NCBI GenBank assembly: GCA_934385225.1
Contig: CAKRPQ010000042.1
Coordinates: forward strand, 1 to 15,567
Origin: an uncultured Eubacteriales bacterium
GTDB taxonomy: Bacteria > Bacillota > Clostridia > Oscillospirales > CAG-272
Reading direction: 5' to 3'
Length of the DNA: 15,567 nucleotides
Each line of letters opens with the position of its first letter. Within the stretch, counting starts at the first letter, position 1. The position numbers and the translations under genes are program-made. Of this stretch, positions 5,473 to 12,360 are shown one piece after another. The notes below the pieces were generated by a model. The model made no database searches, was not told where the DNA came from, and saw nothing but the letters and a program-made list of their open reading frames with translations.

Positions 5473-8283
5473 ATGCCAAAGGACTACACAAACACACTTA
5501 ATCTGCCCTCGACCTCATTCTCGATGAGAGCAAATCTGCCGCAGAGAGAACCCGACACACTCAAATACTGGGACAGCATCGACCTCTATCACAAGATGCT
5601 CGAAAACAGCAAAGACAGACCGCTTTACGTTCTCCATGACGGACCTCCTTTCTCGAACAACAAGATCCACATGGGAACGGCTATGAATAAAATCTTAAAG
5701 GACTTTATCAACAAGTCGAAGCACATGATGGGCTACCACGTCCCCTACATTCCCGGCTGGGACAACCACGGTATGCCTATCGAAAGCGCTATCATAAAGA
5801 AGAACAAGCTCGACCGCAAGAAGATGTCGATTCCCGAATTCAGGAACGCCTGCCACGAATTTGCGCAGAATTTCGTAAACGTACAGCGCAACCAGTTCAT
5901 TCGTCTCGGCGTTACCGGCGACTGGGAAAATCCGTACCTTACGATGAACCCGTCGTTTGAAGCGAGAGAAGTCAAGGTCTTCGGCGAAATGTACAAAAAA
6001 GGCTACATCTACAAGGGTCTTAAACCCGTTTACTGGTGTCCGCACGACGAAACGGCACTGGCAGAAGCCGAAATCGAATACAAGGATATAAAATGCACCT
6101 CGATCTACGTTAAATTCAAGGTCAAGGACGACCTCGGCAAGCTCGACGATGCCTGTGATCTTTCAAAGACGTACTTCATAATCTGGACAACGACAACATG
6201 GACGCTTCCCGGAAACCTTGCAATAGCTCTTCACCCCGACGAGCAGTATGCGCTTATAAAGGCTTCCGACGGAAATTACTACATCACCGCCGAGGCTCTT
6301 GCTTCAAAAACAATGAAGGTGGGCGGCATTGATAACTACGAAATCGTAAAGACGATGAAAGGCAGAGATTTCGAATTTATGAAAGCTTCTCACCCGTTCA
6401 TCGACCGCGAAAGCGTTATCGTAAATGCCGATTACGTCACTATGGACAGCGGTACGGGCTGTGTTCACACCGCTCCGGGTTTCGGTGCGGACGACTACAT
6501 CACCTGCCGCAGATACAAGATGGATATTATCGTTCCCGTTGACGACAGAGGCTATCAGACAGCCGACGCGGGCAAATTCGCGGGAATGTACTACGAGGAT
6601 TCGAACGAGGCTATTCTCGCCGACATGAAAGAAAGCGGCGCTCTCTTCGCATCCGAAGAAATAATGCATCAATACCCGCACTGTTGGAGATGCAAGCACC
6701 CGATCATCTTCCGCGCGACACCGCAGTGGTTCTGCTCGGTCGAAGCGTTCAAGGACGCCGCCGTAAACGCCTGCAAAGACGTCACTTGGCTTCCCTCATG
6801 GGGCGAGGACAGAATTATCTCGATGGTCAAGGAAAGAGCCGACTGGTGTATTTCAAGACAGCGTCACTGGGGTCTGCCCATTCCCGTATTCTACTGCGAT
6901 GACTGCGGCAAGCCCGTAGTTACCGACGAATCTATAAACGCCGTTTCCGATATGTTCGGTGCGGAAGGCTCAAACGCATGGTATCTGAAAGAAACAAGCG
7001 AAATTCTTCCCGCCTCCTTTAAGTGCCCGCACTGCGGCGGAACGCACTTTACAAAGGAAACCGACACGCTCGACGGTTGGTTTGATTCGGGTTCGTCTCA
7101 CTTTGCCGTTCTTGAAGGCGCGGGGCTCCCTGAGCCTGTCGATATGTACCTCGAAGGCGCGGACCAGTACAGAGGCTGGTTCCAGTCTTCTCTTCTCACC
7201 GCTGTCGGCGCAGGAAAGACGGGAAAAGCTCCTTACAAGACCGTTCTCACGCACGGATGGGTCGTTGACGGCGAGGGCAGACAGATGCACAAGTCTCTCG
7301 GCAACACAATCGCACCCGACGAAATGGTCGAAAAGTTCGGTGCGGACATCGTTCGTCTCTGGGTCGCATCAAGCGATTACAGAGTTGACGTTCGCGTTTC
7401 CGACGCGATCTTCAAGCAGCTCTCCGAGGCTTACAGAAAGATACGCAACACGGCAAGAATTATTATGGCTAACCTCGGTGACCCCGCAAACGATTTCGAC
7501 CCGAACAAGGATATGGTCGGCACCGACAAGCTCTTCGAAATAGACAAGTGGGTTCTTTCCGAACTCAACGCGCTCGTCGAAACCTGCCGCAAGGCTTACG
7601 AAAACTTTGAATTCCACGTTGTTTATCACGAAATAAACAAATTCTGCACGATAACGCTCTCGAAACTCTACATTGACATCACAAAGGATCGCGTTTACGT
7701 CGAAAAGAAAGATTCTCCCGCGCGCCGTGCCGCTCAGACGGCAATGTTCATCGTCCTCGATTCGCTCACAAGACTTATCGCACCGATGCTCTCGTTCACA
7801 GCCGAGGAAATCTGGAAAGCAATGCCTCACACATCGTCCGAAAACACCGAAAGCGTATTCTTCAACCTCATGCCCGTTTACGAAAAAGAATATGAGTTTG
7901 AGAATATCGAAGCTCACTGGAACAAGCTCTTTGATTTCAGAGACGACGTAATGAAAGCACTCGAAAAGGCAAGAGCGGACAAGCTCATAGGCAAATCTCT
8001 CGACGCAAAGATAACAATTTACGCAAAGAACGACGATATTTATGCAACGCTCCGCGATTTTGAGAGTGAACTGAAAACGGTATTCATCGTTTCGGGTGTC
8101 GTAATCGAAAACGCAGATGCGCCTGCCGACGCGTTCACCGAGACAGATTCGGGCATAGGCGTAAAGGTTGAGCCCGCCGACGGCGTTAAATGCGACAGGT
8201 GTTGGTCATTCTCGACAGACTGCACGGAAGAGGACGGCAGTCACATCTGCCGCCGCTGCCACGACATAATTAAATCGCTTTGA
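5473..8283 (+). CDS. ileS: Isoleucyl-tRNA synthetase
   Basis: IleRS charges tRNA-Ile with isoleucine and edits mischarged valine. The 936-residue length is normal. The ATG at 5473 has AAGGAGA at 5457-5463. The class I fold is clear: PPF then NNKIHMGTAMNK holds the HIGH-box variant HMGT (66-69), and PGWDNHGMPIE follows. The CP1 editing domain has TTTTWTLPGN and TGCVHTAPGFGADDY. Later come WCISRQRHWGLPIPVFYC, DGWFDSGSSHF and the KMSKS-loop variant QMHKS (604-608). Two cysteine pairs (475/478, 518/521) suggest a zinc knuckle in the catalytic insert. A C-terminal zinc finger uses Cys 907, 910, 926 and 929. No T-box leader is visible: only 20 bp separate it from divIVA, so control probably comes from an upstream promoter. 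Confidence 0.97.
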   Translation: MPKDYTNTLNLPSTSFSMRANLPQREPDTLKYWDSIDLYHKMLENSKDRPLYVLHDGPPFSNNKIHMGTAMNKILKDFINKSKHMMGYHVPYIPGWDNHGMPIESAIIKKNKLDRKKMSIPEFRNACHEFAQNFVNVQRNQFIRLGVTGDWENPYLTMNPSFEAREVKVFGEMYKKGYIYKGLKPVYWCPHDETALAEAEIEYKDIKCTSIYVKFKVKDDLGKLDDACDLSKTYFIIWTTTTWTLPGNLAIALHPDEQYALIKASDGNYYITAEALASKTMKVGGIDNYEIVKTMKGRDFEFMKASHPFIDRESVIVNADYVTMDSGTGCVHTAPGFGADDYITCRRYKMDIIVPVDDRGYQTADAGKFAGMYYEDSNEAILADMKESGALFASEEIMHQYPHCWRCKHPIIFRATPQWFCSVEAFKDAAVNACKDVTWLPSWGEDRIISMVKERADWCISRQRHWGLPIPVFYCDDCGKPVVTDESINAVSDMFGAEGSNAWYLKETSEILPASFKCPHCGGTHFTKETDTLDGWFDSGSSHFAVLEGAGLPEPVDMYLEGADQYRGWFQSSLLTAVGAGKTGKAPYKTVLTHGWVVDGEGRQMHKSLGNTIAPDEMVEKFGADIVRLWVASSDYRVDVRVSDAIFKQLSEAYRKIRNTARIIMANLGDPANDFDPNKDMVGTDKLFEIDKWVLSELNALVETCRKAYENFEFHVVYHEINKFCTITLSKLYIDITKDRVYVEKKDSPARRAAQTAMFIVLDSLTRLIAPMLSFTAEEIWKAMPHTSSENTESVFFNLMPVYEKEYEFENIEAHWNKLFDFRDDVMKALEKARADKLIGKSLDAKITIYAKNDDIYATLRDFESELKTVFIVSGVVIENADAPADAFTETDSGIGVKVEPADGVKCDRCWSFSTDCTEEDGSHICRRCHDIIKSL

Positions 8284-8303
8284 TCAAAGCATCATAAAAA
8301 CCG

Positions 8304-8346
8304 ATGCGAGACTTCCGATACTTGTATCGCGGAGTCTCGCATTTTT
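8304..8346 (+). terminator. Rho-independent terminator between ileS and lspA
   Basis: A perfect 10-bp stem, ATGCGAGACT (8304-8313) with AGTCTCGCAT (8333-8342), encloses a further CGATA/TATCG helix with a CTTG loop. TTTTT follows at 8342-8346. The lspA ribosome site starts only five bases later, so it either ends the ileS transcript or attenuates read-through into lspA-rluD. Confidence 0.8.
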
Positions 8347-8358
8347 ACTTGGAGGAAT

Positions 8359-8871
8359 ATGTTCTACTGGATATCTCTTGCGCTTCTTGCCGTCGTTCTC
8401 GATCAGGTAACAAAGATTCTCGCGGTGAAGTATCTTATGCCCGTCGACACCGTTCCGATCATAAAGAGCGTACTTCATCTCACCTATCTCGAAAACACGG
8501 GTGCAGCGTTCGGCTCTCTTAAAAATTCGCGTTGGGTCTTCCTCGCGGTCTCTACGTTCGCAATAATCGCGCTCGTTTTCTATATGTTCAGGTTCAAGCC
8601 GAAAAATCGTGTTCTCTCGGCGGGACTTGCATTCATCATCGGCGGAGGCATAGGAAATATGATCGACCGCATTGCAAAAGGCTATGTTGTCGATTTCGTC
8701 GATTTCAGACTGATAAATTTTGCCGTTTTCAATGTTGCGGACTCGTTTGTCTGCGTCGGCGCGGCACTTGTAATCATCTACATTTTCTTCTTTGCCGAAA
8801 AGGAAGACAAGAACGCAAAGAACGAAAAAAAGGAAAGCAAAAATGAAGAAAACACTGACGGTAACCGATGA
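8359..8871 (+). CDS. lspA: Lipoprotein signal peptidase (signal peptidase II)
   Basis: LspA is the membrane aspartyl protease that cleaves signal peptides from prolipoproteins after lipid attachment. The 170-residue protein has four hydrophobic segments and the family boxes: DQVTK near the start, YLENTGAAFG, GGGIGNMIDRIAKGYVVDF and FNVADSFVCVG. The conserved aspartates are at 103 (NMIDR), 112 (VVDF) and 128 (NVADS). The ATG at 8359 has GGAGG only three bases upstream, a tight spacing, but the downstream residues fit the family start. The last 25 residues form a Lys/Glu/Asn-rich cytosolic tail, longer than usual. The end overlaps rluD by 29 bp. It follows a terminator-like hairpin, so it may be made at lower level than ileS. 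Confidence 0.95.
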   Translation: MFYWISLALLAVVLDQVTKILAVKYLMPVDTVPIIKSVLHLTYLENTGAAFGSLKNSRWVFLAVSTFAIIALVFYMFRFKPKNRVLSAGLAFIIGGGIGNMIDRIAKGYVVDFVDFRLINFAVFNVADSFVCVGAALVIIYIFFFAEKEDKNAKNEKKESKNEENTDGNR

Positions 8872-9778
8872 ACAGGCGGGAAAACGCACCGATGTACTGC
8901 TTTCCGAAGTTCTCGGCATAACCCGCTCGTCAGCGGAAAGGCTTATCGAAAGCAAAAACGTTCATATTGACGGAAAAAGCGTAACGAAAAGTCTGAGAGT
9001 CTCTGTCGGGCAGTCGTTTGAGATTGAAATTCCCGATCCCGAACCGTCCGAAGCCGTTCCCGAAGACATTCCGCTCGATATAATCTATGAAGACGACGAT
9101 CTTATAGTCATAAACAAGCCGAAAGGGACTGTGGTTCACCCCGCGCCGGGAAACACAAGCGGAACACTTGTAAATGCCCTGCTATACCACTGCGGAAGCA
9201 CGCTTTCGGGCGTCGGCGGCGTCATAAGACCCGGTATAGTTCACCGAATAGATAAGGACACGAGCGGGCTTCTCGTCGTCGCAAAGAACGACGAAACGCA
9301 CCTTGCACTCTCGGAGCAGTTAAAAACGCACACGATAAGCCGCGTTTACTACGCTATCTCCGTCGGCAATTTCGGAAGCGAAACGGGCACCGTAAACGCT
9401 CCGATAGGGCGTCACCCGACAGACAGAAAAAAGATGGCTGTGATAAAAAGCGGGAAAAACGCAAAAGAGGCGATAACGCACTACACCGTACTCGAACATT
9501 TCAGTGGCTTCACATATATAAAATGCCGCCTCGAAACGGGCAGAACGCACCAGATAAGAGTTCATATGAGCTACATCGGTCACCCGCTTATGGGCGACAC
9601 CGTTTACGGCGGCGGAAAAACGAAGTTTGAGGTCTGCAACAAGGCACTCTTATCGGGGCAATGCCTGCACGCGGGCGAGCTTGAATTCATTCACCCAAGG
9701 TCGCGCGCGCTTATGCACTTTGAAGCACCTTTCCCGCCATATTTTTTGGAATTACTCGAAAAGCTACGAAAACTTTAA
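8843..9778 (+). CDS. rluD: RluD-family 23S rRNA pseudouridine synthase
   Basis: RluA/RluD-type enzymes convert specific uridines in large-subunit rRNA to pseudouridine. The ATG at 8843 is preceded by AGGAAAG (8831-8837) and gives 311 residues, the usual size. An N-terminal S4 domain spans about residues 12-62 (KRTDVLLSEVLGITRSSAER, then VHIDGKSVTKS). The catalytic domain has IVINKPKGTVVHPAPG and the signature GIVHRIDKDTSGLLVVAKND with the catalytic aspartate at 137, then CRLETGRTHQIRVHMSYIGH. It lies directly downstream of lspA, as in most Firmicutes. The exact uridines modified cannot be told from sequence, and Firmicutes often carry several paralogues, so rluD here means family and position rather than proven specificity. 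Confidence 0.93.
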   Translation: MKKTLTVTDEQAGKRTDVLLSEVLGITRSSAERLIESKNVHIDGKSVTKSLRVSVGQSFEIEIPDPEPSEAVPEDIPLDIIYEDDDLIVINKPKGTVVHPAPGNTSGTLVNALLYHCGSTLSGVGGVIRPGIVHRIDKDTSGLLVVAKNDETHLALSEQLKTHTISRVYYAISVGNFGSETGTVNAPIGRHPTDRKKMAVIKSGKNAKEAITHYTVLEHFSGFTYIKCRLETGRTHQIRVHMSYIGHPLMGDTVYGGGKTKFEVCNKALLSGQCLHAGELEFIHPRSRALMHFEAPFPPYFLELLEKLRKL

Positions 9779-9789
9779 GGGGATATTTT

Positions 9790-10608
9790 ATGAAACTCGC
9801 AATATCAACGCTCGGCTGCACCGATCTGGGGCTTGAAAAGATAGTTTCCGAATATAAAGAGATCGGCATAGGAGCGATAGAAGTACGCGGCATAGACGGA
9901 ATAATGGACAACGGCAAGATCCCGTGCTTCTTTCCCGAAAACGAAAAAGACACAAAAAAGCTGTTCGAAACGAACGGAGTTTTTATAATCTGCCTTGACA
10001 CGGGTGCCTCGTTTGACACGCCCGAAAACGCGAAAAAAGGCATTGACGAGGGCAAAGCAGCAATCGAAATCTGCCGCAGATTCGGAATACCGTACATACG
10101 CGTTTTCGGCAACGCCCTTCCCGAGGGTGACGAAAAGGCGCGCGAAAAAACGGCGGAGCTTATATCGGGCAGCATCGGCGAGCTTTGCGCCTACGCCTGC
10201 GGGACAGGGATAAAGGTTCTCCTCGAAACGCACGGAAACATCTGCACTGTCGAAAACATACGTCCGATCATTGAGAGAATAGGTACAAATCCGAACTTCG
10301 GACTTATATGGGACGTTGCGCACAGCGACAGATACTACGGCGATGATTTTGAGCCTTTCTACGAATACATAAAACCGTATATTTGCCACATTCATTTTAA
10401 GGACCATTTCCGCCTGCCGAACCACGAAAACCGGCTGACCGACATCGGAGAGGGTGAAATTCCGCTTCCGAAGATAGTCGGACTGCTTAAAAGAGACGGA
10501 TACGACGGTTATATTTCGTTTGAGCACGAAAAGAAATGGCACCCCGAACTCTCGGAGCACGAGGCAGCGTTTGCAAAATTCGTCACTTATATGAAGCAAT
10601 TTGAATAA
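9790..10608 (+). CDS. Sugar phosphate isomerase/epimerase-like TIM-barrel protein
   Basis: This 272-residue protein belongs to the xylose isomerase-like / AP endonuclease 2 TIM-barrel superfamily, whose members bind a divalent metal and isomerise or epimerise sugars and related compounds. Likely metal ligands are Glu146 (LLETHG), Asp175 and His178 (WDVAH), His200/His202 (CHIHFKDH) and Glu245 (ISFEHEK). The start ATG at 9790 follows AAGGGGATA. It sits 11 bp after rluD and ends at a bidirectional terminator, so it is the last gene of the block. No transport or kinase gene for a sugar is nearby, so the substrate is unknown. Superfamily call is good; any narrower name would be a guess. Confidence 0.85.
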   Translation: MKLAISTLGCTDLGLEKIVSEYKEIGIGAIEVRGIDGIMDNGKIPCFFPENEKDTKKLFETNGVFIICLDTGASFDTPENAKKGIDEGKAAIEICRRFGIPYIRVFGNALPEGDEKAREKTAELISGSIGELCAYACGTGIKVLLETHGNICTVENIRPIIERIGTNPNFGLIWDVAHSDRYYGDDFEPFYEYIKPYICHIHFKDHFRLPNHENRLTDIGEGEIPLPKIVGLLKRDGYDGYISFEHEKKWHPELSEHEAAFAKFVTYMKQFE

Positions 10609-10609
10609 A

Positions 10610-10648
10610 AAACAAAAGCGCCGCGGTTTTTCCGCGACGCTTTTGTTT
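10610..10648. terminator. Bidirectional Rho-independent terminator between isomerase gene and nrdR
   Basis: AAACAAAAGCG (10610-10620) pairs with CGCTTTTGTTT (10638-10648), and inside it CGCGG pairs with CCGCG around a TTTTT loop, with a single C/A mismatch. The A-rich left arm and T-rich right arm let it work on both strands, matching the convergent genes on each side. Confidence 0.9.
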
Positions 10649-10713
10649 ACTATGCAAGAATTTTGAAGCGCGCAACAGCTCGGACGTTTCGGTGAAATCC
10701 GACTCAAAATTCG

Positions 10714-11163
10714 TCAGTTCTGTGATTCTTTAAGCTCTTTAAGCTCTTTCATAAATGTGTCAAGATCCTTGAACTCACGGTAAACAGAGGCAAAACGAAC
10801 ATACGCAACGTGATCGAGCGCTTTCAGTTTACGCATTGCCATTTCGCCGATCTCAACCGACGTAATTTCCTGTTTAAGAGAATTCTGAAGCTCGGTTTCG
10901 ATCTCGTTCGCAATATCTCCCGCATTTACGGGACGCTTCTGACAGGCTTTGAGAAGTCCCGAAAGCAGCTTGTTTTTATCGAATATTTCCCTGCTGCCGT
11001 CCTTCTTTATCACCACTATCTGTACCGACTCGATAACTTCGAATGTTGTGAAACGCTTGCCGCATTCGGGGCACTCGCGTCTACGTCTTATACTTTTATT
11101 TTCGTTTATCGGTCTTGAATCTATTACCTTGCTGTCAATATAACCGCAATAAGGGCATCTCAT
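10714..11163 (-). CDS. nrdR: Transcriptional repressor NrdR
   Basis: NrdR is a zinc-finger/ATP-cone repressor that senses dATP and ATP and shuts down ribonucleotide reductase genes. The 149-residue product starts MRCPYCGYIDSKVIDSRP; the zinc ligands are Cys3, Cys6, Cys31 and Cys34 (ECPECGKRFTTFE). The ATP-cone covers about residues 46-136 (VIKKDGSREIFDKNKLLSGL, then KALDHVAYVRFASVYREF). The ATG at 11163 is preceded by GAGGAG on its strand, 8 bases upstream, and residue numbering fits the family exactly. The C-terminal KELKELKES is a short repeat. It has its own strong promoter. No nrd reductase genes or clear paired NrdR boxes were seen in the window, so its targets lie elsewhere. Confidence 0.97.
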   Translation of the reverse strand: MRCPYCGYIDSKVIDSRPINENKSIRRRRECPECGKRFTTFEVIESVQIVVIKKDGSREIFDKNKLLSGLLKACQKRPVNAGDIANEIETELQNSLKQEITSVEIGEMAMRKLKALDHVAYVRFASVYREFKDLDTFMKELKELKESQN

Positions 11164-11219
11164 ATGTTTCTCTCCTCGGAATATGTTAAAACGGTAAAAA
11201 TTCCCGCCTTTCCACATAT

Positions 11220-11248
11220 ATTATACATTAAAAGTGCCGAATTGTAAA
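11220..11248 (-). promoter_or_regulatory. nrdR: Strong sigma-A promoter of nrdR
   Basis: Read on the minus strand: TTTACA (11248-11243), a 17-bp spacer, then TATAAT (11225-11220), 11 of 12 consensus bases. RNA would start near 11213, about 50 nt before the nrdR ATG. Confidence 0.8.
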
Positions 11249-11273
11249 GAGTATTCCGTATTATTTACGGAAT

Positions 11274-11543
11274 TTATTTATCGAAAAAGTAGTCGTCAAT
11301 AATGTACGCAGCCGTTATGTGCGTAACAAGCCCACGGGTCATCATATCGTAAAGTCTTGCCGCGCACGAAAAGTCGCTACCTATCTCGTACGCCTTTCTA
11401 ATGCCGTCGCACTCGATCGAAATGCCGAAATTTTCATTTTCGTCACTTCTGCCGACAAACCCGTATCTTACCGTTTTACCGTCAATTTCACGGTATCGTA
11501 TTTCGCTTTCCTCATTTCCCTGTTCATTACACTGCTTTTTCAA
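11274..11543 (-). CDS. Small conserved-looking hypothetical protein (possibly DUF6514-like)
   Basis: I do not firmly recognise this gene. Using the TTG at 11543, preceded by GGGGA on its strand nine bases upstream, it gives 89 residues. Another TTG at 11567 would add eight residues but lacks a ribosome site and lies in a hairpin. The product is soluble and slightly acidic. An early beta-rich part contains REIDGKTVRYGFVGR and NFGISIECDG, followed by a helix (SCAARLYDMMTRGLVTHITA) and an acidic/aromatic end (IIDDYFFDK). This outline resembles the small clostridial DUF6514 family from memory, but that is weak. It lies upstream of nrdR on the same strand but has its own promoter and a structured leader of about 100 nt, so it is likely a separate unit. 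Confidence 0.6.
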   Translation of the reverse strand: MKKQCNEQGNEESEIRYREIDGKTVRYGFVGRSDENENFGISIECDGIRKAYEIGSDFSCAARLYDMMTRGLVTHITAAYIIDDYFFDK

Positions 11544-11563
11544 AATGATAAATCCCCAATCTT

Positions 11564-11581
11564 CCAATACATATGTATCGG
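11564..11581 (-). promoter_or_regulatory. Stem-loop in the leader of the small minus-strand gene
   Basis: The centre ATACATATGTAT (11567-11578) is a perfect 12-base palindrome. On the minus-strand RNA it extends by a G-U pair and two C-G pairs. It sits just upstream of the GGGGA ribosome site and covers the alternative TTG at 11567. It could act as an RNA hairpin or as a DNA operator. Confidence 0.45.
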
Positions 11582-11591
11582 ATTATTCATT

Positions 11592-11647
11592 CGGTTTCGC
11601 GGTAAAACTAATAAGCCGCAAACCGATTAAACCACTACTTTATTAGT
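11592..11647 (-). promoter_or_regulatory. Structured 5' leader, possible H-type pseudoknot
   Basis: On the minus strand, CGGTTTGCGG (11625-11616) pairs with CCGCGAAACCG (11602-11592) with one bulged base. The 13-base loop contains TTATTAGT (11614-11607), complementary to ACTAATAA (11647-11640) near the predicted RNA 5' end. The order of the four strands is that of an H-type pseudoknot, or of two competing folds. The GC-rich hairpin is convincing; the A/T-rich second helix could be chance. Confidence 0.5.
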
Positions 11648-11656
11648 CTTGCCTAT

Positions 11657-11690
11657 ATTATACCACTTACGTTTTCTTATTTGTTGTCAA
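11657..11690 (-). promoter_or_regulatory. Extended -10 promoter of the small minus-strand gene
   Basis: On the minus strand, TGGTATAAT (11665-11657) is a perfect extended -10 element. A TTGACA lies at 11690-11685, but at 22-bp spacing it is too far to be a standard -35. RNA would begin near 11650, making a leader of about 105 nt. Confidence 0.6.
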
Positions 11691-11860
11691 ATACGGCATT
11701 TTCAGCATGTTTAGTTTCCATATTTTGGTAAATATAAAATTTACGCCGATATTTTACATTTTTATCATCAAAACGGAGGTGTGTTTCTGATTTTTTTATT
11801 TTTAATTGTAAAAAATATGTTTATGTGCAAATTTTATGCGCTTAATGATAATATTTTTAG
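11691..11860. other. AT-rich intergenic stretch between divergent promoters
   Basis: No gene longer than 30 codons is supported between the minus-strand promoter (to 11690) and the + strand promoter (from 11861). The DNA is much richer in A/T than its surroundings, with runs such as TTTTTTT and a small GTAAAT/ATTTAC inverted repeat near 11728-11743. A possible 27-residue reading frame with a ribosome-site-like GGAGG is described separately. Confidence 0.6.
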
Positions 11861-11864
11861 TTGA
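11781..11864 (+). CDS. Doubtful small hydrophobic peptide reading frame
   Basis: A GTG-initiated frame of 27 residues follows GGAGG (11775-11779), but only one base separates them; an internal CTG at 11787 has better spacing but is a rare start. The product would begin VFLIFLFLIVK, a single short hydrophobic segment. A weak promoter (TTTAGT at 11710, 17 bp, TATAAA at 11733) lies upstream. A/T-rich DNA readily encodes Phe/Leu/Ile by chance, so this is kept only as a candidate. Confidence 0.15.
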   Translation: MFLIFLFLIVKNMFMCKFYALNDNIFS

Positions 11865-11889
11865 CATTTTTCCTTGTATATTATATAAT
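11861..11889 (+). promoter_or_regulatory. Perfect consensus sigma-A promoter
   Basis: TTGACA (11861-11866), exactly 17 bp, then TATAAT (11884-11889): all 12 consensus bases match. RNA would start near 11896, giving an A/T-rich leader of about 86 nt before the small membrane protein gene at 11982. Confidence 0.85.
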
Positions 11890-11981
11890 TTATATATATT
11901 TATAAAATTAAAATTCATTTTTTTAATAAAAACCCGCTAAAAACCCAAATTATACCGCTACATACGAAAGAGAGGCAAATA

Positions 11982-12248
11982 ATGCAAAAAAACAGACAAA
12001 AAAGACGGTTCGACATTATTCGCGCCCTTTCGGGCATAAGCAAAGAGGCGCTCGCAATACTTAAAGTCGGGCTTCCGATTATTGCCGCCGCGCTCACAGC
12101 TCTGTCACTTAAAATGCACGGAGAGCTTGAAAATGATCCCATTCGCGTCATCACGACTTATCCCGATATGTTTTCTTACATACTCGCAGCGCTCACTCTC
12201 CTTATTCTCGGTGCGGCACTCTTTGACATAATATCAAAAAACAGATAG
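11982..12248 (+). CDS. Small two-helix membrane protein, unknown function
   Basis: I do not recognise this 88-residue protein. It begins with a strongly basic stretch (MQKNRQKRRFDIIRA), followed by a hydrophobic helix (about residues 26-44, ILKVGLPIIAAALTALSL). A short polar loop with His, Glu and Asp comes next, then a second helix (about 64-82, MFSYILAALTLLILGAAL) and a basic end. By the positive-inside rule both termini should face the cytoplasm. The ATG at 11982 has GAGAGG six bases upstream. It is driven by a perfect-consensus promoter and stands alone, with the next promoter 30 bp downstream. It may be a small regulator, a channel-like or stress protein; nothing in the sequence decides. 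Confidence 0.75.
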   Translation: MQKNRQKRRFDIIRALSGISKEALAILKVGLPIIAAALTALSLKMHGELENDPIRVITTYPDMFSYILAALTLLILGAALFDIISKNR

Positions 12249-12278
12249 CGCGTATATACAAAAAATATCCGCGTATTA

Positions 12279-12307
12279 TTGACTTCCGTTTTTTTATATG
12301 GTATAAT
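12279..12307 (+). promoter_or_regulatory. Strong promoter of the DUF1858 gene
   Basis: TTGACT (12279-12284), a 17-bp spacer, then TATAAT (12302-12307) preceded by TGG, which makes it also an extended -10. RNA would start near 12314, about 61 nt before the ATG at 12375. Confidence 0.85.
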
Positions 12308-12309
12308 AA

Positions 12310-12332
12310 ATGCGGCGGTGATCGCGCCGCAT
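12310..12332 (+). promoter_or_regulatory. Operator-like palindrome over the predicted transcription start
   Basis: ATGCGGCG (12310-12317) and CGCCGCAT (12325-12332) form a perfect 8-bp inverted repeat around a 7-bp centre. Because the left arm begins three bases after the -10 box, most of it is at or before the RNA start. A DNA-bound repressor site therefore fits better than an RNA hairpin. Confidence 0.5.
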
Positions 12333-12342
12333 ATTTTATTAC

Positions 12343-12360
12343 TTGCCGCTTTTGCGGCAA
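12343..12360 (+). promoter_or_regulatory. Leader hairpin next to the DUF1858 ribosome site
   Basis: TTGCCGC (12343-12349), a TTTT loop, and GCGGCAA (12354-12360) form a perfect 7-bp stem. It ends three bases before the Shine-Dalgarno GGAGG (12364-12368). Its left arm (GCCGC) could instead pair with GCGGC at 12312-12316 if transcription starts early enough. Possible translation control or RNA stabilisation. Confidence 0.5.

Noticed and set aside
7369..7917. Minus-strand open frame inside ileS
   Set aside because: Codon-bias shadow of a complete, motif-rich IleRS; no ribosome site.
8284..8955. Minus-strand open frame opposite lspA and the start of rluD
   Set aside because: The + strand encodes two clear families here with correct starts; the antisense product is rich in Arg/Glu/Tyr without recognisable motifs and crosses the terminator.
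9805..10707. Long minus-strand open frame (300 codons) opposite the isomerase gene
   Set aside because: It is the antisense shadow of a well-supported + strand TIM-barrel gene, has no ribosome site or family motifs, and runs through the terminator hairpin.
11819..11845. Third copy of the 57-bp repeat suggested by TGCAAATTTTATGCGC
   Set aside because: Only short A/T-rich words are shared with the 57-bp unit; there is no extended match or equivalent hairpin.
12249..12278. Terminator after the small two-helix membrane protein gene
   Set aside because: CGCGTATA and TATCCGCG can pair only imperfectly and are not followed by a T-run; the later T7 lies within the next promoter spacer.
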